Positions 42,394 to 52,033 of a DNA stretch of 64,000 nucleotides are shown piece by piece. A program made the translations under genes and the position numbers. Under the pieces are notes generated by a model. That model did not search any database. It saw only the letters and a program-made list of their open reading frames with translations, and was not told the origin of the DNA. The stretch spans positions 124,001 to 188,000 of the forward strand of contig NZ_JRKN01000005.1 in assembly GCF_000763905.1 (NCBI RefSeq), given 5' to 3'. The first letter of the stretch is position 1. Every line of letters starts with the position of its first letter. This stretch comes from Paracoccus halophilus (GTDB lineage: Bacteria; Pseudomonadota; Alphaproteobacteria; Rhodobacterales; Rhodobacteraceae).

Positions 42394-45325
42394 CGCCGAA
42401 CCTTTCCGGTTGCGCGATCTGCGTCATGTCCCATTCGCCATGGCGCGACAGGTGGTCGTAATCGCTGGCATGGTCGGTCCGCTCCATCGCCAGCCGGGCG
42501 GTAAAGCCGCGCTCGCCCCGCAGATAGCGGCCGACCAGCTCGACAAAGCCCGCCCAGCTGTCCTGCGCGAAGCCGGGCGGAAATTCGCGGCGATACGTCA
42601 GCCCGTCACCGCCCAGCCGGATATAGCTGATGCCTTCGACCTCGGCCGGGCCAAGGTCGCGAAACCCGCCCCGTTCGACCATGGCGGCGGTCAGCGGCAA
42701 CTGCTTGTCGAATTGCGCGATCTGCTTGTCGGTGGGGGGCGTCCCGGTCTTGTAATCATAGACATGTACCCGCCCGTCCCGCAGCCGGTCCATGCGGTCG
42801 GGCCGCGCGATCAACCGGAAATCCATGCCCGGCACGGCAAGCGCGCCATATTCCTCGACCACCACCGGGCGGCCATGGGCCAGCCGCGCGACCTCATCCG
42901 CGATCAGCCGGTCGGCCACGCCCGCGATCCGCGCCCGCCAGAACAGCCGGGCCGAGGGCCAGGGCACGTCCTCCTCCAGAACCCGGTCTGTGATCACAAG
43001 TAGGCGGGCCTTCATCTCGGCCTCGGAATCGGGCGGATCGGGCAGGGCGCGCAGGAATTGATCCATGATCCGGTGCAGCACGGTGCCGCGCTCGGCCGCG
43101 TCGGGCTCGGGGCGCAGAGGGTCCAGCGCACGCAGGCCCAGCACCTTGCTGGCATAGATCGCATAGGGGTCGCGGATCAGGCTGCGGACCTCGGTTACGG
43201 ACATCTCGCGCAGGGCCGGCGCGGGCGGAATGGGCGCGGGGCGGCGGGCCGGTGCCAGCCGCCGGCGCGGTTGCGCCTGCAATTCGGCCAGATCCAGCCA
43301 GTACCGGCCGCGCGCGCGCATCTCCGCCAACGCCTGCGGCCCCTGCTGATCGGGCAATCCGTTCAGCAGGTTCACCAGCCGGTTCAGCCAGCGCGAAGGG
43401 ATCGTCTCGGCCTCGGCATCGCGGCGGGCGCGGGACAGGATCACCTGCCGGGCGGCCACGGCCTGCTGGAAATCATGCGCGGCCAGACCGACGCGGCGCT
43501 CGGGCAGGGTCAGCCCGGCCGCAAGCCGCATCGGCCGCGACAGCCACGGGTCGGGCGCCAGCGCCTGCGGCCAGCCGCCCTCGTTCAGGCCGGCAAGGAT
43601 GACCAGCCCGGCATCGGCGCTGACCGCCTCGGTCCGGGCCTCGCGCGGTCCGCGAAACCGGACCAGAGGATGCGCGGCCACATCCTGACGCACCGCCTGG
43701 CGCTGCAATTCGGCGTAAAGCAGGTCGCTGAATTCGCCGGGGCGCAGGTCATGCCCCTGAGCCGCATGGACCGCCAGATGGTCCATCACCGCGCGCGCCA
43801 GCCCACCCGAGACCTTGCCCCACAGGTTCGAGGCATCGACATCGCCGCCGGGGCCGGCGGCCAGCGCCTCGGCCAGTCCGCGCAGATCGCTCAGCCGCGC
43901 GGGCAGTGGGCGGGGCGCGAGATCCTCGGCCAAAGGCAGGATCCGGTCCAGCATGCCGGCCAGCCACAGCCCCCAGGGCTTGCTTTTCTCATCGCCTTTA
44001 TCCGCCAGTTTCCGCAGCGCCGCGCCGTCGGGAAAGGCCGGCCCGTGCTTGCGCAGATGCAGTTCCAGATCGCGGGAATGGCGGTTATGTTCGCGCCGGT
44101 AATCCGCGCCCAGCCCGGTCGCCGTGACCGGGTGCTTCAGCAGCACCAGCAGCGCATCCAGCGTGAGCGGCTGGCCGAAAAGATCGGCGATATGGCGCAG
44201 GAACAGACCCGACGCGGCCAAGGGCAGGGGCTGGCCTGCGGAATCGTCGGGGATGATGCCCCAGCGGTCCAGCGCCGATTCCACGCGCCGCGTCAGCATC
44301 CGGTCGGCGGCGATCAGGGTCACGGGCTGGCCGCGCTCGACCGCCTCGCGGATGACCAGCGCGACGGCTTCGGCCTCCTGCCCGGGCTGTTCGGCCTCGA
44401 TCAGCGACAGATCCCGGGTCGCGGTGATCAGCGGACCAAGGCGCGGCCCCTCTTCGATCCATTGATCGGTGACCGGGGCCGGGCGCAGGGACAGTGATAT
44501 CAGGCGGTTGCGCGCCGGATCGGGGGCCTGATCGGGCAACCAGTCGCCGGGCGGGCCGAATTCCGCGATCAGCGGGGCATAGCGGGCCTGCGGATGATCC
44601 TCGGCCCGGGCGTCCAGCCCGTCCCAGACCGATTGCGGCAGATTGGGGTCGAAGCCGGGCAGCACCACCGCCCCCAAGGGCAGCCGGGCCACCGCGCGGA
44701 TGAAATCCCGCGTCGCCCCGTGCGAGCCGGTCGAGCCCGCGACCAGAACCGGCCCCTCGGGCAGGTTTTCGCCCCGCGCCCAATCGGCCGCCAGCCTTTC
44801 GGCGGCTTCGCGCTGGCGGGCCTCGCGGTCCTGGGGCGGGTCGGACAGGTAATATCCGGCCGCGATCTTCAGAAAGGCCAGCGCCCGGCCCCAATGCTGG
44901 GCATGGTCGCTGGCGTCGATCCGGTCCAGCGCCTGCGCGTCCAGCCCCTCAAGCTGCATCTCCGCCATCAGCGCGGCCAGCGAGGCCGCCAGTTCCGGCA
45001 CCGATTGCCCCTGCGCCAGATCGGGCTGCGCGCGCAGGGCAATGTCGATCAGCCGGCCCAGTTCCAGCCGCCGCGCCAGCGGCGGCGTGGCCGCGCCGCC
45101 GCCCAGATCGGCGATCAGGCGCAGCTGCGGCAGGATCAGCGGGCCGCGCCAGAGCATCGCCTGGCGCAGGGCCTTCAGCGACTGGCCGGAATTGGTATAG
45201 ACCGTGACGCGGGCCATGTCCTGCGGCGGGCGGTGCCGCATCCGCGCGATCAGGCCGTCGGCGAAAGCGCCGGCGAAATCGGCGCCGCAAGGCAGGGCAA
45301 ACAGGCCGTTTTGCCAGTCAGCCAT
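42380..45325 (-). CDS. addB: Double-strand-break repair protein AddB
   Basis: 981 residues. The alphaproteobacterial AddB pattern is seen: an N-terminal helicase-like half without an obvious Walker A (the region is LPCGADFAGAF), a PDDEXK nuclease near the C-terminus with RPDRMDRLRDGRVHVYDYKTG, and a large central part. The C-terminal cysteine cluster that holds an Fe-S centre in Bacillus AddB is absent; no cysteines were seen there. The ATG at 45325 (MADWQNGL) is preferred over a longer frame. It overlaps the murU stop by 8 bp. Confidence 0.93.
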   Translation of the reverse strand: MADWQNGLFALPCGADFAGAFADGLIARMRHRPPQDMARVTVYTNSGQSLKALRQAMLWRGPLILPQLRLIADLGGGAATPPLARRLELGRLIDIALRAQPDLAQGQSVPELAASLAALMAEMQLEGLDAQALDRIDASDHAQHWGRALAFLKIAAGYYLSDPPQDREARQREAAERLAADWARGENLPEGPVLVAGSTGSHGATRDFIRAVARLPLGAVVLPGFDPNLPQSVWDGLDARAEDHPQARYAPLIAEFGPPGDWLPDQAPDPARNRLISLSLRPAPVTDQWIEEGPRLGPLITATRDLSLIEAEQPGQEAEAVALVIREAVERGQPVTLIAADRMLTRRVESALDRWGIIPDDSAGQPLPLAASGLFLRHIADLFGQPLTLDALLVLLKHPVTATGLGADYRREHNRHSRDLELHLRKHGPAFPDGAALRKLADKGDEKSKPWGLWLAGMLDRILPLAEDLAPRPLPARLSDLRGLAEALAAGPGGDVDASNLWGKVSGGLARAVMDHLAVHAAQGHDLRPGEFSDLLYAELQRQAVRQDVAAHPLVRFRGPREARTEAVSADAGLVILAGLNEGGWPQALAPDPWLSRPMRLAAGLTLPERRVGLAAHDFQQAVAARQVILSRARRDAEAETIPSRWLNRLVNLLNGLPDQQGPQALAEMRARGRYWLDLAELQAQPRRRLAPARRPAPIPPAPALREMSVTEVRSLIRDPYAIYASKVLGLRALDPLRPEPDAAERGTVLHRIMDQFLRALPDPPDSEAEMKARLLVITDRVLEEDVPWPSARLFWRARIAGVADRLIADEVARLAHGRPVVVEEYGALAVPGMDFRLIARPDRMDRLRDGRVHVYDYKTGTPPTDKQIAQFDKQLPLTAAMVERGGFRDLGPAEVEGISYIRLGGDGLTYRREFPPGFAQDSWAGFVELVGRYLRGERGFTARLAMERTDHASDYDHLSRHGEWDMTQIAQPERFGDDRG

Positions 45326-45989
45326 GCTGCAGCAGCCCCTCGGCCAGGGGGATGCAATCGGGGCGGCCGACATCGCACCATTCGCCGCCGTGGATGACGC
45401 CATGGGCGCGGCCCTCGGCAATCATCAGGTCCCACAGCCGGTTCAGCGAAAAGACCTGATCGGGGATCTCGGCCAGCCGGTCGGGACGGATGATTTGCGC
45501 CCCGCCATAGACCAGATCGCCCTTGCGGATCAGCCGGTTATCGGGGCCAAGGCTGAAATCGCCGCCGCCCTGCCGGCCATGCGTCCGCGCCAGAGGCACC
45601 AGCATCAGCAGCGCATCCATGCGCTCGTCCCAATGATCCAGCAGGGTGCGGATGGGATTCCGCCCGGTCCAGATCACATCCGGGTTCATTGTGATCACAG
45701 CGCCCTCGCCCAGCAGCGGCAGCGCCTTGCGCAAGCCGCCGCCGGTTTCCAGCAGATCGGGCTCATGCGAGATCGCGATATCCTGCCCGGCAATGTGATC
45801 ACGGATCTGGCCGGCCAGATGATGCGTATTGACCACCACCCGCCCGGCCCCGGCATCGCGCCCCAGTGTCAGCGCGCGATCCAGCAGGGTCCGGCCGCCG
45901 ACGCGGATCAGCGGCTTGGGCGTGTGATCGGTCAGCGGCGCCATGCGCGTGCCCTTGCCGGCGGCAAAGATCATCAGGGGCAGGGTCAT
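45318..45989 (-). CDS. murU: MurNAc-alpha-1-phosphate uridylyltransferase MurU
   Basis: 223 residues of the nucleotidyltransferase GT-A fold: MIFAAGKGTRMAPLTDHTPKPLI at the N-terminus binds the nucleotide, MNPDVIW carries the metal-binding aspartate, and the C-terminal EWCDVGRPD closes the site. In peptidoglycan recycling, MurU makes UDP-MurNAc from MurNAc-1-phosphate. Its start overlaps the stop of the TsaE-AmgK gene by four bases, which provides the kinase for the preceding step. Generic sugar-1-phosphate nucleotidyltransferase is the alternative. Confidence 0.87.
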   Translation of the reverse strand: MTLPLMIFAAGKGTRMAPLTDHTPKPLIRVGGRTLLDRALTLGRDAGAGRVVVNTHHLAGQIRDHIAGQDIAISHEPDLLETGGGLRKALPLLGEGAVITMNPDVIWTGRNPIRTLLDHWDERMDALLMLVPLARTHGRQGGGDFSLGPDNRLIRKGDLVYGGAQIIRPDRLAEIPDQVFSLNRLWDLMIAEGRAHGVIHGGEWCDVGRPDCIPLAEGLLQHG

Positions 45990-47404
45990 TCTTGCGCAAT
46001 CCTTGCGATCACCTGGGCCGAGGGCGCGGGCACGCCCTCCAGCGCTGCCGCCAGCGGTGCCAGCGCCGGATGCGCCAGATCCCGCTGGATCGCGTCCCAG
46101 ACCCGCGGCATGAAGGCCAGATAGCGCCGCTTGCCCTCGCGCTCCGCCAGCCGGGTGAAAATCCCCATGATCCGCAGGTTCCGTTGCGCGCCGAGCAGCG
46201 CGTAGGCGGCGCGGAAACGATCCGCATCGACCCCGGTGGCGGCGATATAACGGGCGATCTGGGCCGCCTCGATTTCCGGGGCGACGTCGCGGCGCGCATC
46301 CTGCAGGCCGGACACCAGATCATAGGCCGGATGCACCACGACGGCATCCTGAAAATCCAGAAGCCCCATGGGTTCGTCGCCCCGCCAGACCAGATTCTCG
46401 GCATGGAAATCGCGCAGGCCAAGGACCGGCGGCATATCCTCGGCCAGCTGGGCATGCAGCGCCTCGATCGCGCCGGCGACCTGCAGGCCCTTACCGGGCG
46501 CGCCGGCGGCGGCGGGGTAATATTCGGCGAAAAGCCCGACCTGACGCGCCAGTTCCGGCCCGTCCAGACGCAGGATATCGCCGGGCGGGGCGTGGCCGTG
46601 CAGCTCGACCAGCAGATCGGTCATGCGGTCATAGATCCGCGGCGCGAGCGCGGGGTCGCTTTCCAGCACGCGGGCCACCAGATCGTCGCCCAGATCCTCG
46701 AGCAGCAGCAGGCCCTCGGTCTGATTGGCGGCGAGGATTGCGGGCGCGTGCAACCCGCGATGGCGCAGCCATTGCGTCATCGCGACATAGCTGTCGGTGG
46801 TGCCCGGCGCGGCATCCATCAGCACCGCGCTGCGAGCGCCCTCGATCAGCCGGAAATAGCGCCGCGACGAGGCGTCGCCCGCCAGCGGCAGCAACCGCGC
46901 ATCCGCCCAGCCGGCGCGGTGGAGCAGCTGCGCAATGGCGGGCAGGCGGGCCATCGCGCCCCAGCGGATTTCGGTCCCGGCAAGGGTGATCCGGCGCAGA
47001 TCGGGAAAATCGCCGATCGGCTCGAAGCCGAGGGTCAGCGGGTCGGGCAGCCTGCCGCCATGTTCGGGCCATTCGATCAGCAGGATGGAATCGCGCATCG
47101 CATCCTCAAGCCCCAGTTCGACCAGCTCGTCGGGATGGGTCAGGCGATACAGGTCGGCGTGCCAGATCTCGGTCCCCAGCGGGTCGTCATAGGTCTGGAC
47201 CAGGGTGAATGTCGGGCTGGGCACATCCTCGGCCGCCTCGCCCTGGCGGGCGCGGATCAGGGCGCGGGCGAAATGGGTCTTGCCGGCGCCCACGGGCCCT
47301 TGCAGCGCGACCACGTCGCCGGGCTTCAGCATCGCCGCCATCACCCGCGCCAGACAGGCGGTCAGATCGGCATCGGCATGGTCCAGCGTGGCAAGCAGCG
47401 TCAT
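45986..47404 (-). CDS. Fusion of TsaE (t6A synthesis ATPase) and AmgK-like amino-sugar kinase
   Basis: 472 residues in two parts. Residues 1-150 are TsaE: Walker A GPVGAGKTHFARALI, SPTFTLVQTYD, WHADLYRLTHPDEL and LIEWPEHGG; TsaE is the ATPase of the tRNA t6A37 modification complex. Residues about 155-472 are an APH-type phosphotransferase of the AmgK kind, with LPLAGDASSRRYFRL, LLLEDLGDDLV, the catalytic LRDFHAENLVW and LLDFQDAVVVHPAYDL; AmgK phosphorylates MurNAc at the anomeric carbon for recycling. Both halves look complete. It is coupled to murU by ATGA overlap. Such fusions are, as I recall, annotated in related genomes. Confidence 0.9.
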   Translation of the reverse strand: MTLLATLDHADADLTACLARVMAAMLKPGDVVALQGPVGAGKTHFARALIRARQGEAAEDVPSPTFTLVQTYDDPLGTEIWHADLYRLTHPDELVELGLEDAMRDSILLIEWPEHGGRLPDPLTLGFEPIGDFPDLRRITLAGTEIRWGAMARLPAIAQLLHRAGWADARLLPLAGDASSRRYFRLIEGARSAVLMDAAPGTTDSYVAMTQWLRHRGLHAPAILAANQTEGLLLLEDLGDDLVARVLESDPALAPRIYDRMTDLLVELHGHAPPGDILRLDGPELARQVGLFAEYYPAAAGAPGKGLQVAGAIEALHAQLAEDMPPVLGLRDFHAENLVWRGDEPMGLLDFQDAVVVHPAYDLVSGLQDARRDVAPEIEAAQIARYIAATGVDADRFRAAYALLGAQRNLRIMGIFTRLAEREGKRRYLAFMPRVWDAIQRDLAHPALAPLAAALEGVPAPSAQVIARIAQE

Positions 47405-47428
47405 GGCGCGAATCTATGCCGCGCCGCG

Positions 47429-48235
47429 TCAAAGGCCAAGCACATCCGCCATGTCATATTCGCCCGGCCCCTTGTCCTGCCCCCACAGCGCCGCCCGCAG
47501 CGCGCCGCGCGCGAAGATCGCCCGGTCGGTCGCCATGTGGCGCAGGATCACCCGCTCGCCGGCGGTGGCGAAGATCACGTCATGCTCGCCCACGATATCG
47601 CCGCCGCGAATGGCGCTGAAGCCGATGGTGCCGGGCGCACGCGCGCCGGTGATGCCTTCGCGGGCGGGGGTGCGCAGATCGTCCAGACTGTGACCGCGCC
47701 CGTTCGCCGCGGCCTCGCCCAGCATCAGCGCGGTGCCCGAGGGGGCATCGACCTTGCGATTGTGATGCGCCTCGACCACCTCGATATCCCAATCCTCGCC
47801 CAGGGCGGCGGCGACCTTGCGAGTCAGCCCGACCAGCAGGTTCACGCCCAGGCTCATGTTTCCGGCGCGGATGATCGGGGCGTGACGGGCGGCGGCAGCG
47901 ATCTTGTCCAGATCGGCGGCTGTCAACCCGGTGGTGCCGATGACATGCACGGCCCGCGCCTGCGCGGCCAGTTCGGCGAAAGCCACCGTCGCGGCGGGCG
48001 CGGTGAAATCGATCACCGCCTGCGCCTGCGCGATCGCCGCAACCGCGTCATCGGTAACCGTGATGCCAAGCGCTGCGCCGCCCATCGCCTGCCCCAGATC
48101 CTGCCCGATCCACGGGCTTTCCGGCCGCTCGATGGCACCGACAAGCCGGGCCTGATCCGATTCCAGCACGCTGCGCACCAGCATCTGGCCCATCCGCCCC
48201 GAGGCACCCGTGACGACGATTCCCGGCTTATCCAT
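47429..48235 (-). CDS. dapB: 4-hydroxy-tetrahydrodipicolinate reductase
   Basis: 268 residues. DapB reduces the product of DapA in lysine/diaminopimelate synthesis. Seen are the N-terminal NAD(P) motif [19 protein letters not shown], the IGTTGL segment, the catalytic [16 protein letters not shown] region and [16 protein letters not shown] at 48235 is used; a TTG at 48241 is the only other near start. It is divergent from rbfA. Confidence 0.96.
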   Translation of the reverse strand: MDKPGIVVTGASGRMGQMLVRSVLESDQARLVGAIERPESPWIGQDLGQAMGGAALGITVTDDAVAAIAQAQAVIDFTAPAATVAFAELAAQARAVHVIGTTGLTAADLDKIAAAARHAPIIRAGNMSLGVNLLVGLTRKVAAALGEDWDIEVVEAHHNRKVDAPSGTALMLGEAAANGRGHSLDDLRTPAREGITGARAPGTIGFSAIRGGDIVGEHDVIFATAGERVILRHMATDRAIFARGALRAALWGQDKGPGEYDMADVLGL

Positions 48236-48315
48236 CCTCAAACCCGCTCAAAGCCCTGTTTGCCCCCTCTCTATCCCGTTGCGGCGCGCGCCGCGACCCC
48301 CTACATCTGGCAGCC

Positions 48316-48735
48316 ATGGCACAGAAGCGTTTTCATACCGGCACCGGCCCCTCGCAGCGACAGCTTCGCGTGGGGGAACTGATCCGCCGCACCCTGTCGG
48401 ATGTCTTGCTGCGCGGCGACGTGCACGACCCCGATCTCAACCGCCACTCGATCACCGTGGGCGAGGTGCGCACCTCGCCCGATCTCAAGATGGCGACGGC
48501 CTTCGTGCTGCCCTTGGGCGGGCAGGATGCCGAGGGCGCGCTGGAGGCGCTGCGCCGCAATGCCGGCGAACTGCGCCACCTGGTCGCCAAGGGCATGACG
48601 CTGAAATACGCGCCGCAGCTGCGCTTCGTGCTGGACGAAACCTTCGACCGCATGGACGACACCCGCCGCCTGCTGTCCGAGGACCGCGTGCGCCGCGATA
48701 TCGAGGCCGACGGCGACGATGAAGACCAGGATTAA
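48316..48735 (+). CDS. rbfA: Ribosome-binding factor A
   Basis: 139 residues, KH-fold. RbfA matures the 30S subunit at low temperature and late assembly. Recognisable are [19 protein letters not shown], the DLKMATAFV strand and the [20 protein letters not shown] segment. The 17-bp overlap with the DUF2233 gene and the nearby truB give an RNA-processing operon. Acidic C-terminal tail (DGDDEDQD). Confidence 0.95.
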   Translation: MAQKRFHTGTGPSQRQLRVGELIRRTLSDVLLRGDVHDPDLNRHSITVGEVRTSPDLKMATAFVLPLGGQDAEGALEALRRNAGELRHLVAKGMTLKYAPQLRFVLDETFDRMDDTRRLLSEDRVRRDIEADGDDEDQD

Positions 48736-49474
48736 GCGCCGGCTGGGGCTGGCCGTGGGCGCGCTGATCGCGACGGTCCTGCCGGCGGTGGCGGATATCT
48801 GCGAAAAGCGCGATTTCGACGGGCAGGGCTATGTCATCTGCACACTGACAGCGGAGCAGGAGCCCGGCCTGCGGCTGTGGCTCAATGGCCCCGACGGGCA
48901 GGTGCTGGGCGATTTTTCCAGCCTGCGCAAGACGCTGGGCGCGGGCGAGGTGCTGGGCTTTGCCATGAATGCCGGCATGTATCACGCCGATTACCGGCCC
49001 GTCGGCCTTTATGTCAGCGACACCGAAACCGCCGGCCAGCTGGTCACCGGCGCCAGCAACGACAATTTCGGCATGCTGCCCAACGGCGTGTTCTGCACCG
49101 GCGGCGCGCGCCCCTATCAGGTGATCGAGAGCCGCGCCTTTGCCAGTGCGCAGCCCGAATGCCGGCTGGCCACGCAATCGGGGCCGATGCTGGTGATCGA
49201 CGGCGCGCTGCATCCGCGCTTTCTGGTCGACAGCGACAGCCGCTATGTCAGGAACGGGGTCGGCGTCTCGGCCGATGGGCAGACTGCATGGTTCGCGATC
49301 TCGGACCGGGCGGTGACCTTCCACGAATTCGGCCGGCTGTTCCGCGACGGGCTGCGGGCGCGCGATGCGCTTTACTTTGACGGATCGGTCTCGCGCCTTT
49401 ATGCGCCGGCGCTGAACCGCGCCGATTTCGGGCGCAGGCTCGGCCCGATCATCGGATATACGGAAACGGAATAA
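48719..49474 (+). CDS. Phosphodiester-glycosidase-like (DUF2233/NAGPA) secreted protein
   Basis: 251 residues with a signal peptide (about 1-26, [20 protein letters not shown]) and a DUF2233/NAGPA domain: [43 protein letters not shown] and [19 protein letters not shown]. Family members cleave phosphodiester-linked glycans. It is out of place between rbfA and truB, but the overlaps on both sides (17 bp and one base, TAATG) show the three genes are co-translated. The substrate is unknown. Confidence 0.84.
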   Translation: MKTRIKRRLGLAVGALIATVLPAVADICEKRDFDGQGYVICTLTAEQEPGLRLWLNGPDGQVLGDFSSLRKTLGAGEVLGFAMNAGMYHADYRPVGLYVSDTETAGQLVTGASNDNFGMLPNGVFCTGGARPYQVIESRAFASAQPECRLATQSGPMLVIDGALHPRFLVDSDSRYVRNGVGVSADGQTAWFAISDRAVTFHEFGRLFRDGLRARDALYFDGSVSRLYAPALNRADFGRRLGPIIGYTETE

Positions 49475-50370
49475 TGGCACGCAAAAAGGGACGCGAGATC
49501 CACGGCTGGCTGATCGTGGACAAGCCCGCAGGCATCGGCTCGACCGATGTGGTCAGCAAGGTCCGCTGGGCGCTGGACGCGAAAAAGGCCGGCCATGCCG
49601 GTACGCTGGACCCGGACGCGACCGGCGTTCTGGCCGTCGCCCTGGGCGAGGCAACCAAGACCGTGCCGATCCTGACCGAGGCGCTGAAGGCCTATGAGTT
49701 CACGGTGAACTGGGGGGCCGAGACGGCGACCGACGACGCCTCGGGGCAGGTGCTGGAACGCAGCGACCAGCGCCCCGGCGCGGATGCGATCCGCGCCGCC
49801 TTGCCGGAATTCACCGGCGATATCATGCAGGTCCCGCCCGCCGTCTCGGCGGTCAAGGTCGAGGGCGCGCGCGCCTATGACCTTGCGCGCGAGGGCGAGG
49901 CGGTCGAACTCGCCGCCCGCCCGCTATGGGTCGAGGAGCTGGAACTGCTGCGCGCGGACAAGGACAGCGCCGATCTGCGCATGGTCTGCGGCAAGGGCGG
50001 CTATGTGCGCGCCATCGCCCGCGATCTGGGACGCCGCCTTGGCTGCCTTGGCCATGTCGCCAGCCTGCGCCGGATCTGGTCGGGCCCGTTCGAGGCCGGG
50101 GACGGGTTCGCCTTTGACCGCATCGACCGCGCCAACCAGGCCGAGATCGAGGCGGCACTGCTGCCCCTGCAATCGGCGCTGGCCGACCTGCCCGAAATGC
50201 GCGCGACCGAGATCGGCGCCACCCGCATCCTGAACGGCAATCCCGGCCAGGTGCTGGGCCATGCCGAATTCGGCGAAGAGGTCTGGGTCAGCCGCGCGGG
50301 CCGCGCGCTGTGTATCGGCCGCTACCTGGGCGGCGAAGTGCAGCCGTCGCGGGTCTTCAACCTGGGCTGA
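49474..50370 (+). CDS. truB: tRNA pseudouridine55 synthase
   Basis: 298 residues. TruB makes pseudouridine 55 in the T-loop of tRNAs. Seen are [20 protein letters not shown], the catalytic aspartate in [28 protein letters not shown] and the C-terminal RNA-binding part with [22 protein letters not shown] at 49474 overlaps the previous stop. It converges on the metallo-hydrolase gene 14 bp downstream. Confidence 0.96.
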   Translation: MARKKGREIHGWLIVDKPAGIGSTDVVSKVRWALDAKKAGHAGTLDPDATGVLAVALGEATKTVPILTEALKAYEFTVNWGAETATDDASGQVLERSDQRPGADAIRAALPEFTGDIMQVPPAVSAVKVEGARAYDLAREGEAVELAARPLWVEELELLRADKDSADLRMVCGKGGYVRAIARDLGRRLGCLGHVASLRRIWSGPFEAGDGFAFDRIDRANQAEIEAALLPLQSALADLPEMRATEIGATRILNGNPGQVLGHAEFGEEVWVSRAGRALCIGRYLGGEVQPSRVFNLG

Positions 50371-50384
50371 GCGCGGCCGCCGCC

Positions 50385-51305
50385 CTATCCGGCGAACTGA
50401 TAGGTCGCCGGCACATAGCGAAACGAGCCCTCGCCGTTGGCGGCGATATAGCCAAGCGCCGGAAACGGCATGTGATAGCCGATGCAGGGAATGCGATCCC
50501 CTGCCAGCCGGGCAAGCACCGCGGCGCGGGTCTCGGCCCCCTTGTCCTTGTCCACATCGAACCGGACATGCCATTCGGGACGCTGGACGGAATAGGCGTA
50601 ATGGTTGAACGTATCGCCGGTGATCAGCAATTGCTGGCCGTCGCTTTCCAGCAGATAATTGGTATGGCCGGGGGTATGGCCATAGGCGGCCTCGGCGGTG
50701 ATGCCCGGCGCGATCTGGTCGCCGTCGCCGATCTGGCGGGCATTGGCGGCCAGCGGCGCGACATGGGCGGTATAGGCATCGCCGGGATTGGCCGCCCAGT
50801 AATCGTTTTCGTCACGCGAAAAGATCAGCTCGGCATTGGGGAAATTCGGCGTTTCCCCCGACATCAGGCCGCTCACATGGTCGCCATGCATATGGGTCAG
50901 CACGACATGGGTGACATCCTGCGGCGTATAGCCGGCAGCGGCCAGCGAGGCCCTGTTGTTATCGGCGAACATGCCGGTGTCGAAGAGAACCAGCGCCTCG
51001 GGCGTTTTCACCAGTGTCATGGTGAAGGAACTGCCCGAGCGGTCGGCGGGGATGAAGTTCTCGGCGCTGACCCGCTCGAACTCGGCCGGCTCGACACCGA
51101 TGCCAAAGGTGGCGATCGGGTCCTCGCGCATGCTTTCGCCGCCCAGCAGCGTGGTGATCTCGAAGCTGCCCAGCCGGATGGTATGGGCGCGGCCGGCAAA
51201 GGCGGGGGCCTCGGGCGCGGTCTGCGCACGAACAGGCAGCGCCAGAAGAACCGGCAGACCGCCCATGGCCAGGGCAGTCCGGCGGCTGATTCCAGAATTC
51301 GTCAT
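50385..51305 (-). CDS. Tat-exported metallo-beta-lactamase-fold hydrolase
   Basis: 306 residues. A twin-arginine signal (GISRRTALAMGGLPVLLALPVRA) is followed by an MBL domain with the zinc-binding HMHGDHVSG, the second-site histidine in YGHTPGHTNYLL and the metal-bridging aspartate in ITGDTFNH. This puts a zinc hydrolase in the periplasm. The substrate is not known; N-acyl homoserine lactonases and other hydrolases share the fold. AGGAG lies before the ATG at 51305. Confidence 0.85.
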   Translation of the reverse strand: MTNSGISRRTALAMGGLPVLLALPVRAQTAPEAPAFAGRAHTIRLGSFEITTLLGGESMREDPIATFGIGVEPAEFERVSAENFIPADRSGSSFTMTLVKTPEALVLFDTGMFADNNRASLAAAGYTPQDVTHVVLTHMHGDHVSGLMSGETPNFPNAELIFSRDENDYWAANPGDAYTAHVAPLAANARQIGDGDQIAPGITAEAAYGHTPGHTNYLLESDGQQLLITGDTFNHYAYSVQRPEWHVRFDVDKDKGAETRAAVLARLAGDRIPCIGYHMPFPALGYIAANGEGSFRYVPATYQFAG

Positions 51306-51385
51306 CTTCGTCGCTCCTCTGGTTGATCCGGTGTCAACCATAGGCCCGGCGCGCCGGTTCGCTTAGTGACAGCTGCGTGATCGCG

Positions 51386-52033
51386 CTAGAAGGGCGCCGG
51401 CGCGGTAAAACCCTGCATGATCCCGGTTTCGGGATGCCGGAAGCGCAGGCTTTCGGCATGCAGCATCAGGCGCGGAAACTCGGCCGCCGCGCCGCCGGCA
51501 TAAAGCGGATCGCCCAGGATCGGGTGGCCAAGCTCGGCCATATGCACGCGCAGCTGATGGCTGCGGCCGGTCACCGGCGACAGCCGCACCCGGGTTTCCA
51601 TGTCATCGGCGCGGACCACCCGCCAGTCGGTCCGGGCCGGCCGGCCGCGATCGCGGTCGACCATTTGCCGGGGGCGATTCGGCCAGTCCACGATCAGCGG
51701 CAGATCAACGGTGCCGGTTTTCGGCTGCAGCCGCCCCCAGAGCCGCGCGACATAGGTCTTTTTGGTCCGCCGTTCCTCGAACTGGCGCGACAGGTGGCGC
51801 TGCGCCTCGGGCGTCAGGGCGAAGACCATCACCCCCGAAGTGTCCAGATCCAGCCGATGCACCAGAAGGATGGTGGGAAAGGCCGCGCGCAGCCGCGCGA
51901 TCAGGCAATCGGCGCGATCCGCGCCCCGGCCCGGCACAGACAGCAGGCCATGCGGCTTGCAGACCACCAGCACCTGATGATCGGCATGGATCACCTGCGG
52001 CTGTTCCTCGGTGGGCCGGTAGACAAAGCTCAT
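51386..52033 (-). CDS. RluA-family pseudouridine synthase
   Basis: 215 residues. Catalytic aspartate in VHRLDLDTSGVMVFA, substrate-binding CKPHGLLSVPGRG and the C-terminal TGRSHQLRVHMAELGHPILGDPLY are typical of RluA-type enzymes that modify 23S rRNA or tRNA; size favours the short RluA type. It overlaps the LysE gene by four bases. Exact target is not settled. Confidence 0.89.
   Translation of the reverse strand: MSFVYRPTEEQPQVIHADHQVLVVCKPHGLLSVPGRGADRADCLIARLRAAFPTILLVHRLDLDTSGVMVFALTPEAQRHLSRQFEERRTKKTYVARLWGRLQPKTGTVDLPLIVDWPNRPRQMVDRDRGRPARTDWRVVRADDMETRVRLSPVTGRSHQLRVHMAELGHPILGDPLYAGGAAAEFPRLMLHAESLRFRHPETGIMQGFTAPAPF

Noticed and set aside
38950..42504. 1184-residue open frame on the plus strand opposite addA
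   Set aside because: Low-complexity antisense of addA, with Gln/Gly/Ala/His bias typical of shadows; no RBS or homology pattern.
45866..48382. 838-residue open frame on the plus strand opposite tsaE-amgK and dapB
   Set aside because: Antisense shadow over three well-supported genes; no motif.
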